A stretch of DNA of 64,000 nt from Hexactinellida sp. DTS-2022 (taxonomy: Eukaryota > Porifera > Hexactinellida). A program made the translations under genes and the position numbers. The notes under the pieces were generated by a model, which was given only the letters and a program-made list of their open reading frames with translations, was not told where the DNA came from and did no database searches. Shown piece after piece: positions 35,380 through 46,757 of this stretch; the stretch's first letter is position 1, and each line of letters opens with the position of its first letter. Where the stretch lies: assembly GCA_028753945.1 (NCBI GenBank), contig JAPNXP010000003.1, positions 3,348,001 through 3,412,000 on the forward strand, given 5' to 3'.

Positions 35380-37387
35380 ATTTTGACTTAGTCAATACTC
35401 TCGGAACCAAAAGAATATTAGCAAACAGGTATAGAAACTTTAATGAGTAGATGGTATGATTACTGGTAGTGGAATATCATCGGTGCGAGTCTCAAAATCA
35501 GGATAAATAAAAGTTTTTCAAAGTCTTTTAAATTTAACCAGTTATTACGAATTGATTTCATAACGTGGACTATGCCAAAGAATAAATTAAGGATGCGCGT
35601 TGGGTTACATGGATGTACAACTCGCGGTTGCAATTTTTCGCGTCATATGAAAATAATTTAAATACACTGACATTTAAAGGATAAATATCGGTACATATTG
35701 ACTCAACAAATAAATCTCAACTCTCTATATCACCAATTGTTTTTGTAATAATTGGATATAAATCAGCCGCGGAGGAAGACCCTAACGGAATCAGACGAAC
35801 AATGGTGGAAAACTTTTTCATAAGACTGGAAATCATCATTGAAAACACAGTTGTGGGTGGGTCGCTAGGGTTGTCGATGGCGCCCAAAACTTTACCTCCT
35901 TTATATGAAGCATCACTACGGATGTGAACTTAGTCCATTTGAAGTATCACATGGGCGTTCCCTATGGCTAAATTTGGAAGTTATTTCCTTTAGAATTTGA
36001 AAGTAATCACCTTCAATACCCAGAGTGTTTTTTATCCCAATCAAATTTCTCTCGTGAGGCAAGATTAAGCAATTGGATGATTGAATAAGTCGGTAACATG
36101 CAGGTAATATTCCATGAATTTTTAGTGAAAATATTTGAGTTAAAAACTTAAAATATTATACCGTCGACGACTTTTAGCATTTATCAAATTTCTCAGTTGC
36201 CCAACTAAAAAGTGGAATGAAATACTCAGAGATTCGCTACTGCAATGTAAATCATCTATGTAAGTGTGAAAATGTATCTACTTCATCGAGGATGGTCTCA
36301 ACTTGGCGAGTGTCATTAATAAAAATTCGCGAGATCGGAATGGTGACGTTTTTATTATCAAATGCTTTGATGTACAAATCATCGTTAACTAATACAGATC
36401 GGTCGATGAAAGGTCCGGTTTCTAAAATAACGATTTTTATAAAAAATAAAGGGGTGTTTAATAAGAAATTTAACGCTTCCTTACATTACCTTAGTGTTAA
36501 GTGGTATGGCTATAATTTTTTCTGTTAGTTATCCAGCCGTTTGGTAGGTCGATTAAATTTAGCTTAGAAAGAAGATCAGAATTGTAATTAACTAGGAACT
36601 TCTTCGTTATCAGTTATGCTCTTGGAGTATGCAGATTCCATCAGCAGTCGTTCTTTGTCATCTAGGCATAGTCTCTTTGGCTTGGAATTGAAATCAGAAA
36701 GATAGGAGGGACAGTTGGGGAAAATGCTGGGTACTGCTGTCTCTCTCTCTGGAAACTGTAACAGTATGAACCCCGTGATTGTAGGATATGGTCCTTTCGA
36801 TGTCATCTTTGAAATGACGAATGCATACCTAAAGAAACTAATGTAATTATGGCAATCAATAAATGGAAATTATAGATACTTACCCTCATCTGCTTGTTGG
36901 TTTCATAGTCCTTCCGTGGCCGTGGAATTGCCCTGAACCATTCTTCAAGTAACTTCGGGTCTCTTGAGAAATGAAAAGCGGAGGTAGACTCATCTTGGCT
37001 TTTATAATTAGACTTGCAGCCTGGGACAACCCAAGACATGCTATTAGAAGTTTCAAATGAATTGTACTGTTGGGGAACGTTTCTGATGAAGCTAAGTGTC
37101 GTGAAATGAATTTAACAATGATTTTAAAACTTTTTAACTAAGTAGTAAAATAATATATAAATATTATGGTTGGTTAAAAATTAGATAATCACAAGTTTTC
37201 GACATTCCTTCCTATGTACCATTTTTGGTGCAAATTGGTGTAGAATGAATTATAATGGTTAGTTAGGGTGTACAATGCTAAATGCCAGCAGTAATAAGCT
37301 TTACGCAAAATTTAATTTGACTGACCTAAGCAATCCCTGGTCCAAGTTCATCAATCAGCACCATTGCCTTATGTATAGAATGCTATG

Positions 37388-37433
37388 GTTCAATATTAAG
37401 TGGAGTGTGTTCAACATCAAGTGACATGGCCAT
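37388..37433 (-). pseudogene. First codons of MULE2 transposase, cut off by P2
   Basis: An ATG at 37433 (minus strand) opens MAMSLDVEHTPLNIE and runs into the P2 target duplication. Across the 6-kb P2 insertion the same frame continues at 31320 without loss of a base once a single copy of the duplication is counted. This supports the reading that P2 inserted within the MULE2 coding sequence near codon 15. Confidence 0.7.
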
Positions 37434-37775
37434 TTATGACTTCAAAATTGATTATTTCCTTGCAGGAGGGATTGTATTTATAGTGAATTAAAGATACAAG
37501 TAAGTATGACAATAACTCACAGGTGTTGTTTTTATACTTGGAAGAATTAAAATTAAAATATAGCTATTAACAATTACAAATATAGGTGCTATAATAATAA
37601 TGCGGTTGTTTTACAACAACATATATTTATACCGTATGTCTGTGTGTAGTTTTAGATTACATAATATTTAGACGAAATGTCCACTATACGAGATGTCCAC
37701 TATTCGAAATGTCCATTATACCAATGTTCGTTAGACGAAATCTCTTAGACGAAAAGTCCGTAGACGAAGTGTCCG

Positions 37776-38639
37776 ATTACCATTTTTTTATTACCGAGAT
37801 TAACTGACAATTGTATGTTGAAATATAGTAAACGAGTATTATATATGATTGATTGTTTTTCTAATAATTCTATTTTTTGTACTGTATTATTCCCTAGGCT
37901 TTCCAATTAACATAAAGGTAGACACGACATTTGTTAATATAAAACTATTAATGGTCGAAAAGGAAAATTCTCGATCCCTTTTTGTCTTTCTGCCTTCAGA
38001 AGAGGAATGGTGCTGACTACCAATTACAGTGCCTCGAGAACGATGGTACTTTCCACAATGAGCTCTTTAGGACAACTTAATGCTCCTTTAAATAAGTCCA
38101 CACACCCGTAATCCCGCTAAATGCTGGTTTTCCTTGTAACATTAGCGTGTCTCCTCTACTTTTGCTATTGCTTTTTTCCCACCTGTCATGATCGCATAAC
38201 TTAGCAGATCCTTATATTGTACCAATTCTTGATTTCTTTCACTTCCCTATTGTTTCCGTAAATCAGAGGTTCGCAAACTTTTGCAGCATACCGACCACAT
38301 TTAGGTAAGTACATATCATTACCGGCCGCTTCCAAAAAAATTGTTTTTCCTATGAAACTAATTGGCCTTACTATACGTTAAGAATCACTAGCGGATCCAG
38401 TGTTGGATCCAGGGGAGGGGGTTTGGGGGTTGCAATCCCCCCTTTAATTTTAAATTACCTTTGATAATTAATCATTGATTTACTATACTGCCCATATTAG
38501 TAAGCAGTTGAGTCAAATGCTATAATTACCTCATTTATTGTCCCTAGCCTCTAATATTATTTGATCAATTTCCAAATTACTAATAACTTCATCAGAATTA
38601 TTATTTATAGTTTATAATAATATAGATATTTATAGTTAC
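37776..38639. other. Non-coding, unassigned
   Basis: No gene. A G-rich tract at 38405-38450 (GATCCAGGGGAGGGGGTTTG) resembles the end of a hAT element but has no partner here. Confidence 0.35.
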
Positions 38640-38718
38640 TAGCGCGCTTCGCTTGCTAGGTCGCTTCGCGGCAGAACACAACCACACACCAACCGCTTCG
38701 CGGTTGATGTGTGGTTTA
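38640..38718. repeat. CTTCG-hairpin centre of the foldback family
   Basis: TAGCGCGCTTCGCTTGCTAG, then TCGCTTCGCGGCAGAACAC, then an AACCGCTTCGCGGTT hairpin, nearly identical to 19045-19122. hAT-1 begins about 35 bp to the right. Confidence 0.75.
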
Positions 38719-39104
38719 TATACTTCTAACATTGATTATACAGCGTGAATAGCAGGGTTGCCAATCCTATCCAATCGAGAAGATTCTCGATTGCCGATTG
38801 CTGCATTTTTCATCAATTGGATTGTCGATTGGATTGCTTAGATTTTTTCATCTATTGGATTGCTTAGATTGTTATCGATTGGATTGCTTAGATTTTTATC
38901 GATTGGATTGCAATCGATGAATTTTCATCGTTTTTTATCGAATGTTTGTTTTTTAAATTACATAATCCCAAATCTAAAATACACAATTGCTTGTCAATTA
39001 AACCCAATAATCTATGTTTTAAGTTTGAAACACTACTGTTTTTGATATAAATATTGAGGAGTAACTATACTGTGTGTAAACTGTAAATGAATCTAAATAA
39101 AAAA

Positions 39105-42100
39105 TTATACATTACAACGCAATAACATTATTGCGTCGACGACTTCAGGAGCCATCTTAATTCTAGGATTATTTCGTATATATTTCAAGCCGCTGAATGT
39201 TCTCTCGACTGATACTTGGGTTACTGGCAAAGCAATAACGAGAAGGCAGAGTTGTTGTAAATCTTGGTTAGAATGGTTTGCCCAATATTTGATTATGTCA
39301 TCAGCTTTTGGAAGACTAGACATTAGACAGTCCTTCTATTACTTCAATCATCATTTCAGATGTGCTATACTCACAGTGCTTTTGATGGGACTTGATTGTC
39401 CTTCTGAACGAGGAAGGCTTCCAAGGGATCATCTAGATTAGATCTAGCAACAAATTCGGAGTACATATCCTCTGTTGAGGAGTTGCAGTTTTCGGTTTGA
39501 GGTTTATCCACTTTGCTCAAGAACAATCCTTTGCCATGTTGAGAAAAGGTGTTTTCGCACATTCTCTCTGCTCAGGAGATAGTAGTCTATGGTACCGGAG
39601 GTCCACGTATACTGGCTCCGAGAAAGGCATTATTTTCTACAACTGAATTATTTCGAGCATGAAGCGCCTCTTTCAGGCAGAGCGAGAAATATGAGCCCTC
39701 GTCCCTGACACAGAAATTCCATCAATTCCCATTCAGCAAGGAGAGCACCATCAGTTATTAATCTACTCTGGATGGGGGTGGTAGCATTCCTTGGAGCCTC
39801 CATATCTTTTTTAACTGCTCGATTGCAACGCATTCTTCTTCTATCAATGCAATATTTTTGTTGAAAGTTCCAAAATCATGGATTATCGGCTTAAGAACAA
39901 GCAATCGCTCTAGCATATCATAGGTAGACCTCCATCTAGTAGTAACATCAAGAATTGGTTTAGAAGCACCCCTTTCTCTTAGTTTTAGCATTAGGTTTGG
40001 AGTTCTTAGCTTCTTTACTACTCTTCTTGCTCGATCCATGGTCTTCTTGCTGTCTTAATCTCTCTTTAAAGCATCTTCGATCGCAAGCGCTAGAGTATGT
40101 GTACCTCATGGATTTATGTTAAATATGTTCATATCAAGCTGCTTGGCAGCGTTGGCTACGTTTGCGTCAAGCTTTGTTTCCAAAAGTAAGTCTTGTTCAT
40201 CACCATCCTGTTCCAATTCATGATCCAAAGCCTCTCCTATCTCCTCATACATAAGCGGGCCACATTTCACCATATTTGATGCATTGTCCGTAGTGATTGA
40301 GTAAACTTGAATCGAATTTACTATAAATGACTTCAACACATCCAGTATACATCGTTTAATCTCCTTGCCAGTGTGGCGTTCGAACATTTTTTTACCGCCA
40401 GGGTCGTAATTGTAAGTGTCCCTCTTGAAAATACTGAACATTTATTCCGAGGAAACTGTGTTCGTTCCGGGGGAGGCGATATCAACTTTAAGACAGATAT
40501 GCTTACCCTCAACCTCTGCAGCAATCACTTGACGCATTTATTAGCTTGAAGTAGTACCCGATCTTTCATGCTTGAACGATTTTAAGTAATGTCTAATTTA
40601 TCCAGCACCGGCTTGAGAAGCTTGCACAGACCAGTTTTCTCAAATATCCGACAATGGCAAACCATTGCTGGTCACGGATTCGACATCTGCTCTTTCAAAT
40701 TCCTCTTTAGATAATTCAATCCCGAAGATTTTTTTCTTTGGGATTTCAGTTGTAAAATTCATAAACGAATCCATAGCTGTTTGAATTCCAATTGCGGATG
40801 CCTCCTGTCGAGTACGCTTGGCCTTTAGGAGATCGGACCGTCCAGGGTGCTTTCTTTTAAAATGTGCTGCTAAATTCCTGAGTGTAAGTATGACTTACCC
40901 GTACCAGATTTATTTGGAACTTTTCTTGTCTTGAATGTACACATTGTACAGACCTCTTGACTATACGTGGCTATTTCGCTTCCATCCTCCAATACACAGG
41001 CCCGGATTTACCATACGGCAGATGCGAAATATGCCGGGGCCCCCGCGCTTTGGTGGCCCCGCGCTTGGGACCCTTCGGTGGGTAGATTTCTTTTTTTGAC
41101 AAAAAGTGTTCAAATTCGATGTACATACCTACTTTATGTGCCATAGTTTGAGTAATACTATGTAGTCTCTTTGTCCCGCGCAATGAAGCAATTACCATAC
41201 CAACGTGACCTAATTCTTTGAATTTCGACTAAATGAACTATGGTCTTATTTACTAATATTAATAATTAATCCATTTCTACAAATTGTCCTGAGAATTTAA
41301 CAATTATTAAATGAAAAAGAATTCGGGGGGAAAGCCCCCATATCCCCAAATTAATCACTCGCTACGCTCGCTATAAAATTCCTTGCCAGACAGGTTCTAA
41401 TCCCGTGCCTCGGTTCTGCAAGCGTATTGAATTTCAGACTAAATTCAGATGCATATTTCCTTATTCGTAAACACGAGCCCTTCGGTCTCGGTAGCTTTGC
41501 AATGGATCGGTGCTACACACATCAAGTTAACGGCCGCTACGCGGCCTTATCCCTCCCTAAACCAATCATTATATGACTCCATAATTTTGAATTTCACCGA
41601 TTTGTTTACATATTTTGTCAACAACAACAATAAATATTCATGTTGAATATTTTTAATGCGAGAATCGGAATCAGCATACTCACTCGTTTTCCTATTACAC
41701 CAACTGGAAGCCAGTCTCTGGGTTCATTTTGAATTTTCAGCAATTTGTTTACTTTATTAAAAACAACAACAATATATATTGATATTAGAAATTTCTAAAT
41801 GCGAAATTAGGAATCAGCATACTTGTTTACCTATATGACTATTTGGAAGCTAGCCTCTATCTCAATTATAAGTGCGGTTTCTATTCTCCTATCACATTAA
41901 TACAAGCCCGAACAAACATATCCACATACAACAATCGAGTTTTAATTTCGTTAACACACATGTGAAATGTTAATGGCATGGAGGACAAAAGAAACTGCGT
42001 TTAATCTTTAATATTTTATGAGTAGGCAATATTTGCCCTAGCACTCCATGATCAATCCAACCAAAAATCAGTTTTCCGTGGGCCAAACGAAGCCAATTTT

Positions 42101-42196
42101 AATCGTTTGCAATATGATCAAGGGGCCCCGCGCAACTCAAATCCGGCCCTGCCAATATAATAGAAAAGCTATCTTTCAATTATGATTCTAAAGCCA
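39105..42196 (-). pseudogene. hAT-1 transposase, degenerate, split by a MITE
   Basis: Reading leftwards: a short N-terminus (42196-42152) resembling the hAT-2 start is cut by the MITE at 40997-42151. The BED finger resumes with SEIATYSQEVC, then CTFKTRKVPNKSG. Next come the SITTDNASNM block near 40290 (a catalytic Asp region of hAT), KPILDVTTRWRSTYDMLERL (40039-39900), and the C-terminal dimerisation domain (39323-39105: IKYWANHSNQDL, then LPVTQVSVERTFSGLKYIR). At least five frame changes occur. About half its residues align by eye with hAT-2. Confidence 0.85.
40997..42151. mobile_element. 1.15-kb hAT-type non-autonomous element in hAT-1
   Basis: The ends are CAGGCCCGGATTT and, inverted, CAGGGCCGGATTT. 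The flanking repeats CCAATACA (40989-40996) and CCAATATA (42152-42159) form an 8-bp duplication with one change. It interrupts the hAT-1 BED exon. Inside are GGGGCCCCGCGC near both ends and short hairpins (GAGCCCTTCGGTCTCGG at about 41478, ACGGCCGCTACGCGGCC at about 41530). No transposase. Confidence 0.85.
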
Positions 42197-42246
42197 TTTA
42201 GTCGAATTAGCTAGTGTTGGATAGCGAAAAATTAAATGCAAGGATA

Positions 42247-42445
42247 TTTAGTCAGGTTCTTTTATTATGAACATTCAAGGGACCAAAAATTGTGTTCATA
42301 AGCGAGAATTTTAATAAGCAAACTCAACTTAATACAAACCCTATGTAAATTGTTGAATTGGACCATAGGGCTTGTTCATAATTAAAAAGCCTTCATAATA
42401 ATTTATAAAGCAGAAGAAATTTGTACAAAAAGATCTGACTGTATA
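42247..42445. repeat. Pogo-like MITE relic, copy 2
   Basis: The ends GTCAGGTTCTTTTATTATG and, inverted, ATATACAGTCAGATC, with inner matches to 22830-22998 on the opposite strand. It lies in the 5' non-coding part of hAT-1. Confidence 0.5.
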
Positions 42446-42755
42446 TCACAATGAGTTTTGAAAGTATAAACTAACCAAAACAAATAGAATCTGGTTGACT
42501 ATAAACTATAGTATGCATAGTAATAACACTATACAAAAACAATCGAAAAAATTCGAAAAAACAATCGATGATATTTTGGATTGTCGATTTCGTTTGGATT
42601 GCCTTCCGAATAATCGATTGGCAAAATTTGGATTGTCGATTTCGATTTCGATTGGATTGTTATCCGAATAATCGATTGACGAAATTTGGATTGCCGATTG
42701 TCCAAAAATGGCTCGATTGGATTGGATTGTCGATTGGATTGGATTGGCAACCTTG

Positions 42756-43198
42756 CCAATTTGTGGTTCAGTTCCAAACACGGCCATGTATTGTGATTGT
42801 TTGATTCCTGAATGGTAAATACTGTTTTTCTGAAATTGGACGAACCGAAGACCATTTGGCCAGTCTTTGGTGTGATTGTTGTAGGAGTTTATTTGGGGGT
42901 TACCCCCAAATATGAAACTTTTTGTATTTGATTTGGGGGTACCCTCCCTCCAAATTTAAAAAATTACATTTTTCCAAAAAAAGTGGGCTTCTAATCAAGG
43001 GAGGCAGGCACCCCAGATTTGTAAGTGATTCCCCAAATTTAGGTTACGAGGTTAAATCCCAAATGTCATAGTGCTAGTCATCTCCCATTCATATGTTACA
43101 CGAATGGCATTGAACCGTCATAAATTCCATACATTTTTTGATGACATATTATCATAAATAAATTACTTTTTATTAACTTTTCTACTGATTTTTTCTCA
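42756..43198. other. Non-coding, with GGGGGT/ACCCCC inverted units
   Basis: 42890-43000 has TTTGGGGGTTACCCCCAAA and relatives, probably the end of another MITE. No gene. Confidence 0.4.
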
Positions 43199-43294
43199 TA
43201 TTCTGCTCCGAGGCTCTGGAACTCTCTTCCACTTAACATCAGAAGTGCTCAAAAATTACTTAAGACACATCTGTTCAGCACACACTACTCTTAA
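43199..43294 (+). pseudogene. LINE ORF2 C-terminus (5'-truncated retrotransposon)
   Basis: A short frame reads YSAPRLWNSLPLNIRSAQKL, then LKTHLFSTHYS and a stop. The A-P-R-L-W-N-S-L-P...R motif is the well-known C-terminal signature of L2/CR1-like non-LTR reverse transcriptase proteins. The rest of ORF2 is absent upstream, as expected for a 5'-truncated insertion. The matching 3' tail appears at 47740-47830, beyond an inserted DNA element. Confidence 0.75.
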
Positions 43295-43359
43295 TTTCTC
43301 TCTATTCTGTGTTGCTCTATTTATTCTTATTGTTTGTTTGTGTAACTTTACTACAGAAT

Positions 43360-44934
43360 GTTCTCTATAATAGTTCACCATTGGGCAAAGAACCCAGGTG
43401 GACTATTAGAGAACATGGACTATTATAGAATTTAGCCTTTAGTAATCATTGGTAACACATACAAAGTACTAACATAATATTAAGTATTATTACAAGCAAA
43501 TATGATTGAGGTTATATAGTAGACTATTAGGAGTATAACAGTACGTTGCTTCATACGGATGCATCGACTTTCTACCAGTCCAAATGTAGTTTACGCTGTT
43601 GCAGCCCAACTTCCGCATATAAAATGAGTGAAATTCGAAAAAAAATTCAATATTTTTACACACACTGTGGAAGGATGTTATCTTTCGATGGGACTTTGGT
43701 TTTCATCGATTCGACGATTATTTCCAGAGTTATGAACGTTAGTGGATCGGCCTTTTATTTTCAAACTCGGTTTTATAAATCCAAAGGTCTTCACTACGGT
43801 AAATTAACTAGTAATTTCGATAACATTGATACAATATTCAGACATATGATAGTCAGGAAATTTTTGCAAAACTCAACAATTTTTTTTAAGAGAAAGTGGA
43901 TATTGCAAAAGTTATTGCCCTTCGGCGATCTTTAGGGCACGTATTCTTAACTAATTTGTAACCAGAGAGGAAAAGAGATAAATTCAAGTTACACCAGTGA
44001 AAAATGATCAGCATACATGGTTTCCCATATGTAAATAATACATTTTGTGAGCCCAGGACGCACCGTTTTCGACATTGCCCTATACGGTAGTGTGAATGTG
44101 ACCAATTTTGATGACACATGCAAATTTGTATCTCCTAAACGGGAGACTCTAGAGCTTAGCTCTAAATGTCTAATCACATTGATATATCATCTCTAAATCT
44201 TTGCAAAGTCAAAAATCACTCAAAACCAAATGGTTACCTTACTATTAAACTCGAATGCCCATATATGGAGGTGTCATGTGACCATCAAAAGAGAGAAATC
44301 CAAATTCAAAAGTGAACTAGAGCTTAGTTCTAACTTTTATACACTATCAGTGATTGAACTCCAGTAAGATGGCCGATTTTAATTGCTTCCCGATCAATAT
44401 TCTTTGCTGTAGACGTTCGAGAATCCTCTCTGCCACCTGTAAACCACCATATCTAATTATAGCATGCCACAATTTTTAAAGCTTAGTTCTGGGGAACTTT
44501 CTCAAGTTATACCGCTGAGATTTGGAATATAGCACTATAATAAGTAAATTAAGACCTGTTACAGTTCCGATTGTCCGAATTCGTCCTTAATATACAAACT
44601 GGGGCCCTTTGGGAGCAAAAAAGTGGCTCAAATGTGGGAAATACGTCCGTTTTTTCTAAAATCGAGCAATTCCCTGAAAATTTTGGCTTTTTTTACTTAG
44701 AAATTTCCTAGAGGACCTCAAGGGGACATGGTAGAATGGAATAGACAAAAATTAGATTTGTACTCCTTTTCAATTTTTCAAAGCTAAGCTTTAGTACTAT
44801 ATTATTCTCTTTGGGAGCTTAAATATAGATTTTCAAAATAAATCAGTACTTAGAAGCCTAATATTAGAGCACTAGTAGTCTTAAAATAGCTTACATATAT
44901 ACTCCTTATATGACAAGAAATATCAGCTTACTAG
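43360..44934. other. Non-coding interior, unassigned
   Basis: No recognised gene. The segment GAGCTTAGCTCTA recurs in variant form at 44152, 44325 and 44478. Frames at 43546-43935 and 43886-44177 match no family I can name. Confidence 0.35.
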
Positions 44935-45544
44935 GATCAGGGACTTCTTTAATATAGGGACTGTAAACTTCGTTTTACGGTAAAATTAGCGTAGGCCTAA
45001 AACATTATTGTTACTTATTGATATCCCGTAATCCGCTAATGCTAGACATAGGAAATGTATTATTGTCGTATAGGAAGTCATATTTTGGGAGTCCAACGGT
45101 AATATTGGTTTATCGAAAATATTTGTGGAATGTAAGTTATGCGATTTTCACACCCTTCCATATATGGTAATATTGTTTAAATCTCGAGATTACTTAACTT
45201 TATACATATGAAATGTATCATTTTCGTACAGGAAATCATATTTTGGGAGTCCAACGGTAATATTTGTTTATCGAAAATATTTGTGGAATGTAAGTTATAC
45301 GATTCTCACACCTTTCCATATATGGTAATATTGTTAAAATCTCGAGATTAGTTAGTTTTATACATATTAAATATATTATTGGCGAATGGGAAATGGGAAT
45401 TCATATTTAGGGACTCAGTAGATCACATTGATTTACCTAAGGCGTTCCCATTAGCCTATATTATTATTTTGGCACTCTCCATAGGAGGATTGCCCCGACC
45501 CTGTTTTGTAGTTTAGCTAATTCTTACATTATTAAAAAATCTTG

Positions 45545-45782
45545 ATAAGTTTCTTTCAAATCTATATTTAAATCAATGTTGTCCAATAAAATGTATTAAG
45601 TGGTGATGAGAAATGGATTTAGGACTACATATTCTGATAAAATTCAAAAAAATTTAATACTTTATACATTAATTTCCCAATAACTCTACTGTTATTCAAC
45701 AGACCGGCTAACTGGTTAATAAAATCTCTAACCGTTAACCGATGTCAGCAAAGGTTAACCGGTTAACCGAATCCAGCCTTGT
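45545..45782 (-). mobile_element. Truncated copy of the 59546-type hAT MITE
   Basis: On the minus strand from 45782 (CAAGGCTGGATTCGGTTAAC) it follows the 59546-59959 element through the AACAGACCGGCTAACTGG landmark and the AGTCCTAAATCCATTTCTCA segment, then stops before the right end. It occupies the loop of the palindrome. Confidence 0.75.
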
Positions 45783-45859
45783 TGTTTTTTAATAAACAAC
45801 ATAATGACAGATTCTGATATATAAGTATTAGCTAAACTACAAAACAGGGTCGGGGCAAT

Positions 45860-46021
45860 CAGTGGCGGCGCGGCTTTTGGGGGCCCCCGGGTGATCGACC
45901 TTTTAGGGGCCCACCTTTTTTGGAAGCCCCTGGACGGCCGGGCCCCTACCTAAATTCTTTGTAATCGGTTGAGGGGCCCGCGGGTGAATCACCCGTGCGG
46001 GGTGCGGCCGCGCCGCCCATG
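45860..46021. mobile_element. 162-bp GC-rich hAT-type MITE
   Basis: It is bracketed by GGGGCAAT (45852-45859 and 46022-46029). The ends are CAGTGGCGGCGCGGC and, inverted, CATGGGCGGCGCGGC. It is strikingly GC-rich against its surroundings and is inserted in the right arm of the palindrome. Confidence 0.85.
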
Positions 46022-46144
46022 GGGGCAATCCTCCTATGGAGAGTGCCAAAATAATAATATAGGCTAATGGGAACGCCTTAGGTAAATCAATGTGATCTAC
46101 TGAGTCCCTAAATATGAATTCCCATTTCCCATTCGCCAATAATA

Positions 46145-46757
46145 CACTGGCCAGCCAAAAGTATTTGAACATTAGAGATTTCAATGCACACACAATACTC
46201 GTCTAGTAAGTATTTGAACATTAGAGATTTCAATGCACACACAATACTCGTCTAGTAACTTATTAACGGCTATCTAAACAACTCTGAAATTACTATAAAT
46301 ATCTTATTATAGATATACATCACAAAATATTATGATTTCAATTTAATTTATAAAATATCCTTGAAGTGGCATAAGTGTTTCTGCCACGTGCCACTTGTGG
46401 CATAAGTGGCACAAATTGAAATGTTACTGTATCACTGTAGAAAATATTCGGATTGATTTGAAATTTTGCACTTGGAGTGATTTAACCATGAGGAATTCAA
46501 ATCTGCTATCAGAATTAATATATTAACATTGCATCTTAATGATCATAAATTAAATATTTAATTAGCTAATTAAATATTTAATGAGTTTAACGCCTCCATA
46601 AAAATTTAAATTCGAAAATTTTCCTGTTTTATTATACTTTTCATATCGTTTCATGTAAATAGCCATTTTGTTGCATCTGCTAATGTTATTATGCTGGTAT
46701 AACCTCAAATGTCTGAATACATATTATTGCTGTTCAAATACTTTTGGCCGGTTAGTG
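46145..46757. mobile_element. Tc1-type MITE with internal 48-bp duplication
   Basis: TA flanks (46143-46144 and 46758-46759) and CACTGGCCAGCCAAAAGTAT / inverted CACTAACCGGCCAAAAGTAT ends. The first 50 bases inside contain a direct duplication (AAGTATTTGAACATTAGAGA through CTCGTCTAGTAA, twice). GCCACGTGCCACTTGTGGC near 46380 is a dyad shared with the copy at 967-1519. Inserted in the palindrome right arm. Confidence 0.9.

Larger units (their letters stand above)
31930..37039 (-). pseudogene. P2 transposase (THAP9-like), interrupted and degenerate
   Basis: Reading leftwards: exon 1 (from 37039) starts an N-terminal THAP finger, but the first zinc-ligand Cys is Trp (MSWVVPGCK). An intron follows. 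Exon 2 (from about 36833) begins VCIRHFKDDIE with the Cys-x-x-His pair, then shifts frame before AVPSIFPNCPSYLS. Near 35570-35520 is MKSIRNNWLNLKDFEK. MULE1 then interrupts. The protein resumes with ADKFSIIKE (33090-33060), WVGKDIRLNNPNFAPLR, NDPLEHHFGLYRQMS and YVAGYAIFSYLKNSKECRDC (31930-32410). Several stops and frameshifts are present. The order matches complete THAP9/P transposases. Confidence 0.85.
31321..37387 (-). mobile_element. P element P2, full length, carrying MULE1
   Basis: The inverted termini start CATAGCATTCTATAC, continue with AAGGCAATGGTGCT, then ACTTGGACCAGGGATTG and TAGGTCAG (about 70 bp; 31321-31390 and 37318-37387). The flanking direct repeat GTTCAAT is at 31314-31320 and 37388-37394; P elements normally make 8 bp, so one base may have changed. 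Without MULE1 and its duplication the element is about 3.8 kb, normal for a complete P element. Related ends occur on the foldback at 62326-63146 and at 57740. Confidence 0.9.
29716..37775 (-). mobile_element. MULE2, a Mutator-like element split by P2
   Basis: Inverted termini of about 115 bp (29716-29830 and about 37665-37775) consist of iterated GGACATTTCGTCTAA-like units in the same order: GGTATAATGGAC, then ATAGTGGACATCTCGTATA, then GGACATTT. Between them lie the MULE2 gene (-) and the whole P2 element. Without P2, MULE2 is about 2.0 kb. A target duplication was not resolved (left flank GCAATTT, right flank ATTACCA). Confidence 0.75.
38753..42755 (-). mobile_element. hAT-1, BED-type hAT element, 4 kb
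   Basis: The ends are CAGGGTTGCCAATCC and, inverted, CAAGGTTGCCAATCC. Each is followed by many subterminal copies of CGATTGGATTG (38785-38940 and 42575-42745), likely transposase-binding sites. The flanks differ (GTGAATAG left, CCAATTTG right), so no 8-bp target duplication remains. The left flank belongs to the foldback family but the right flank does not. Confidence 0.8.

Noticed and set aside
42506..42855. Frames rich in Ile/Asn/Ser near the hAT-1 right end
   Set aside because: Produced by the subterminal CGATTGGATTG repeats; no protein features.
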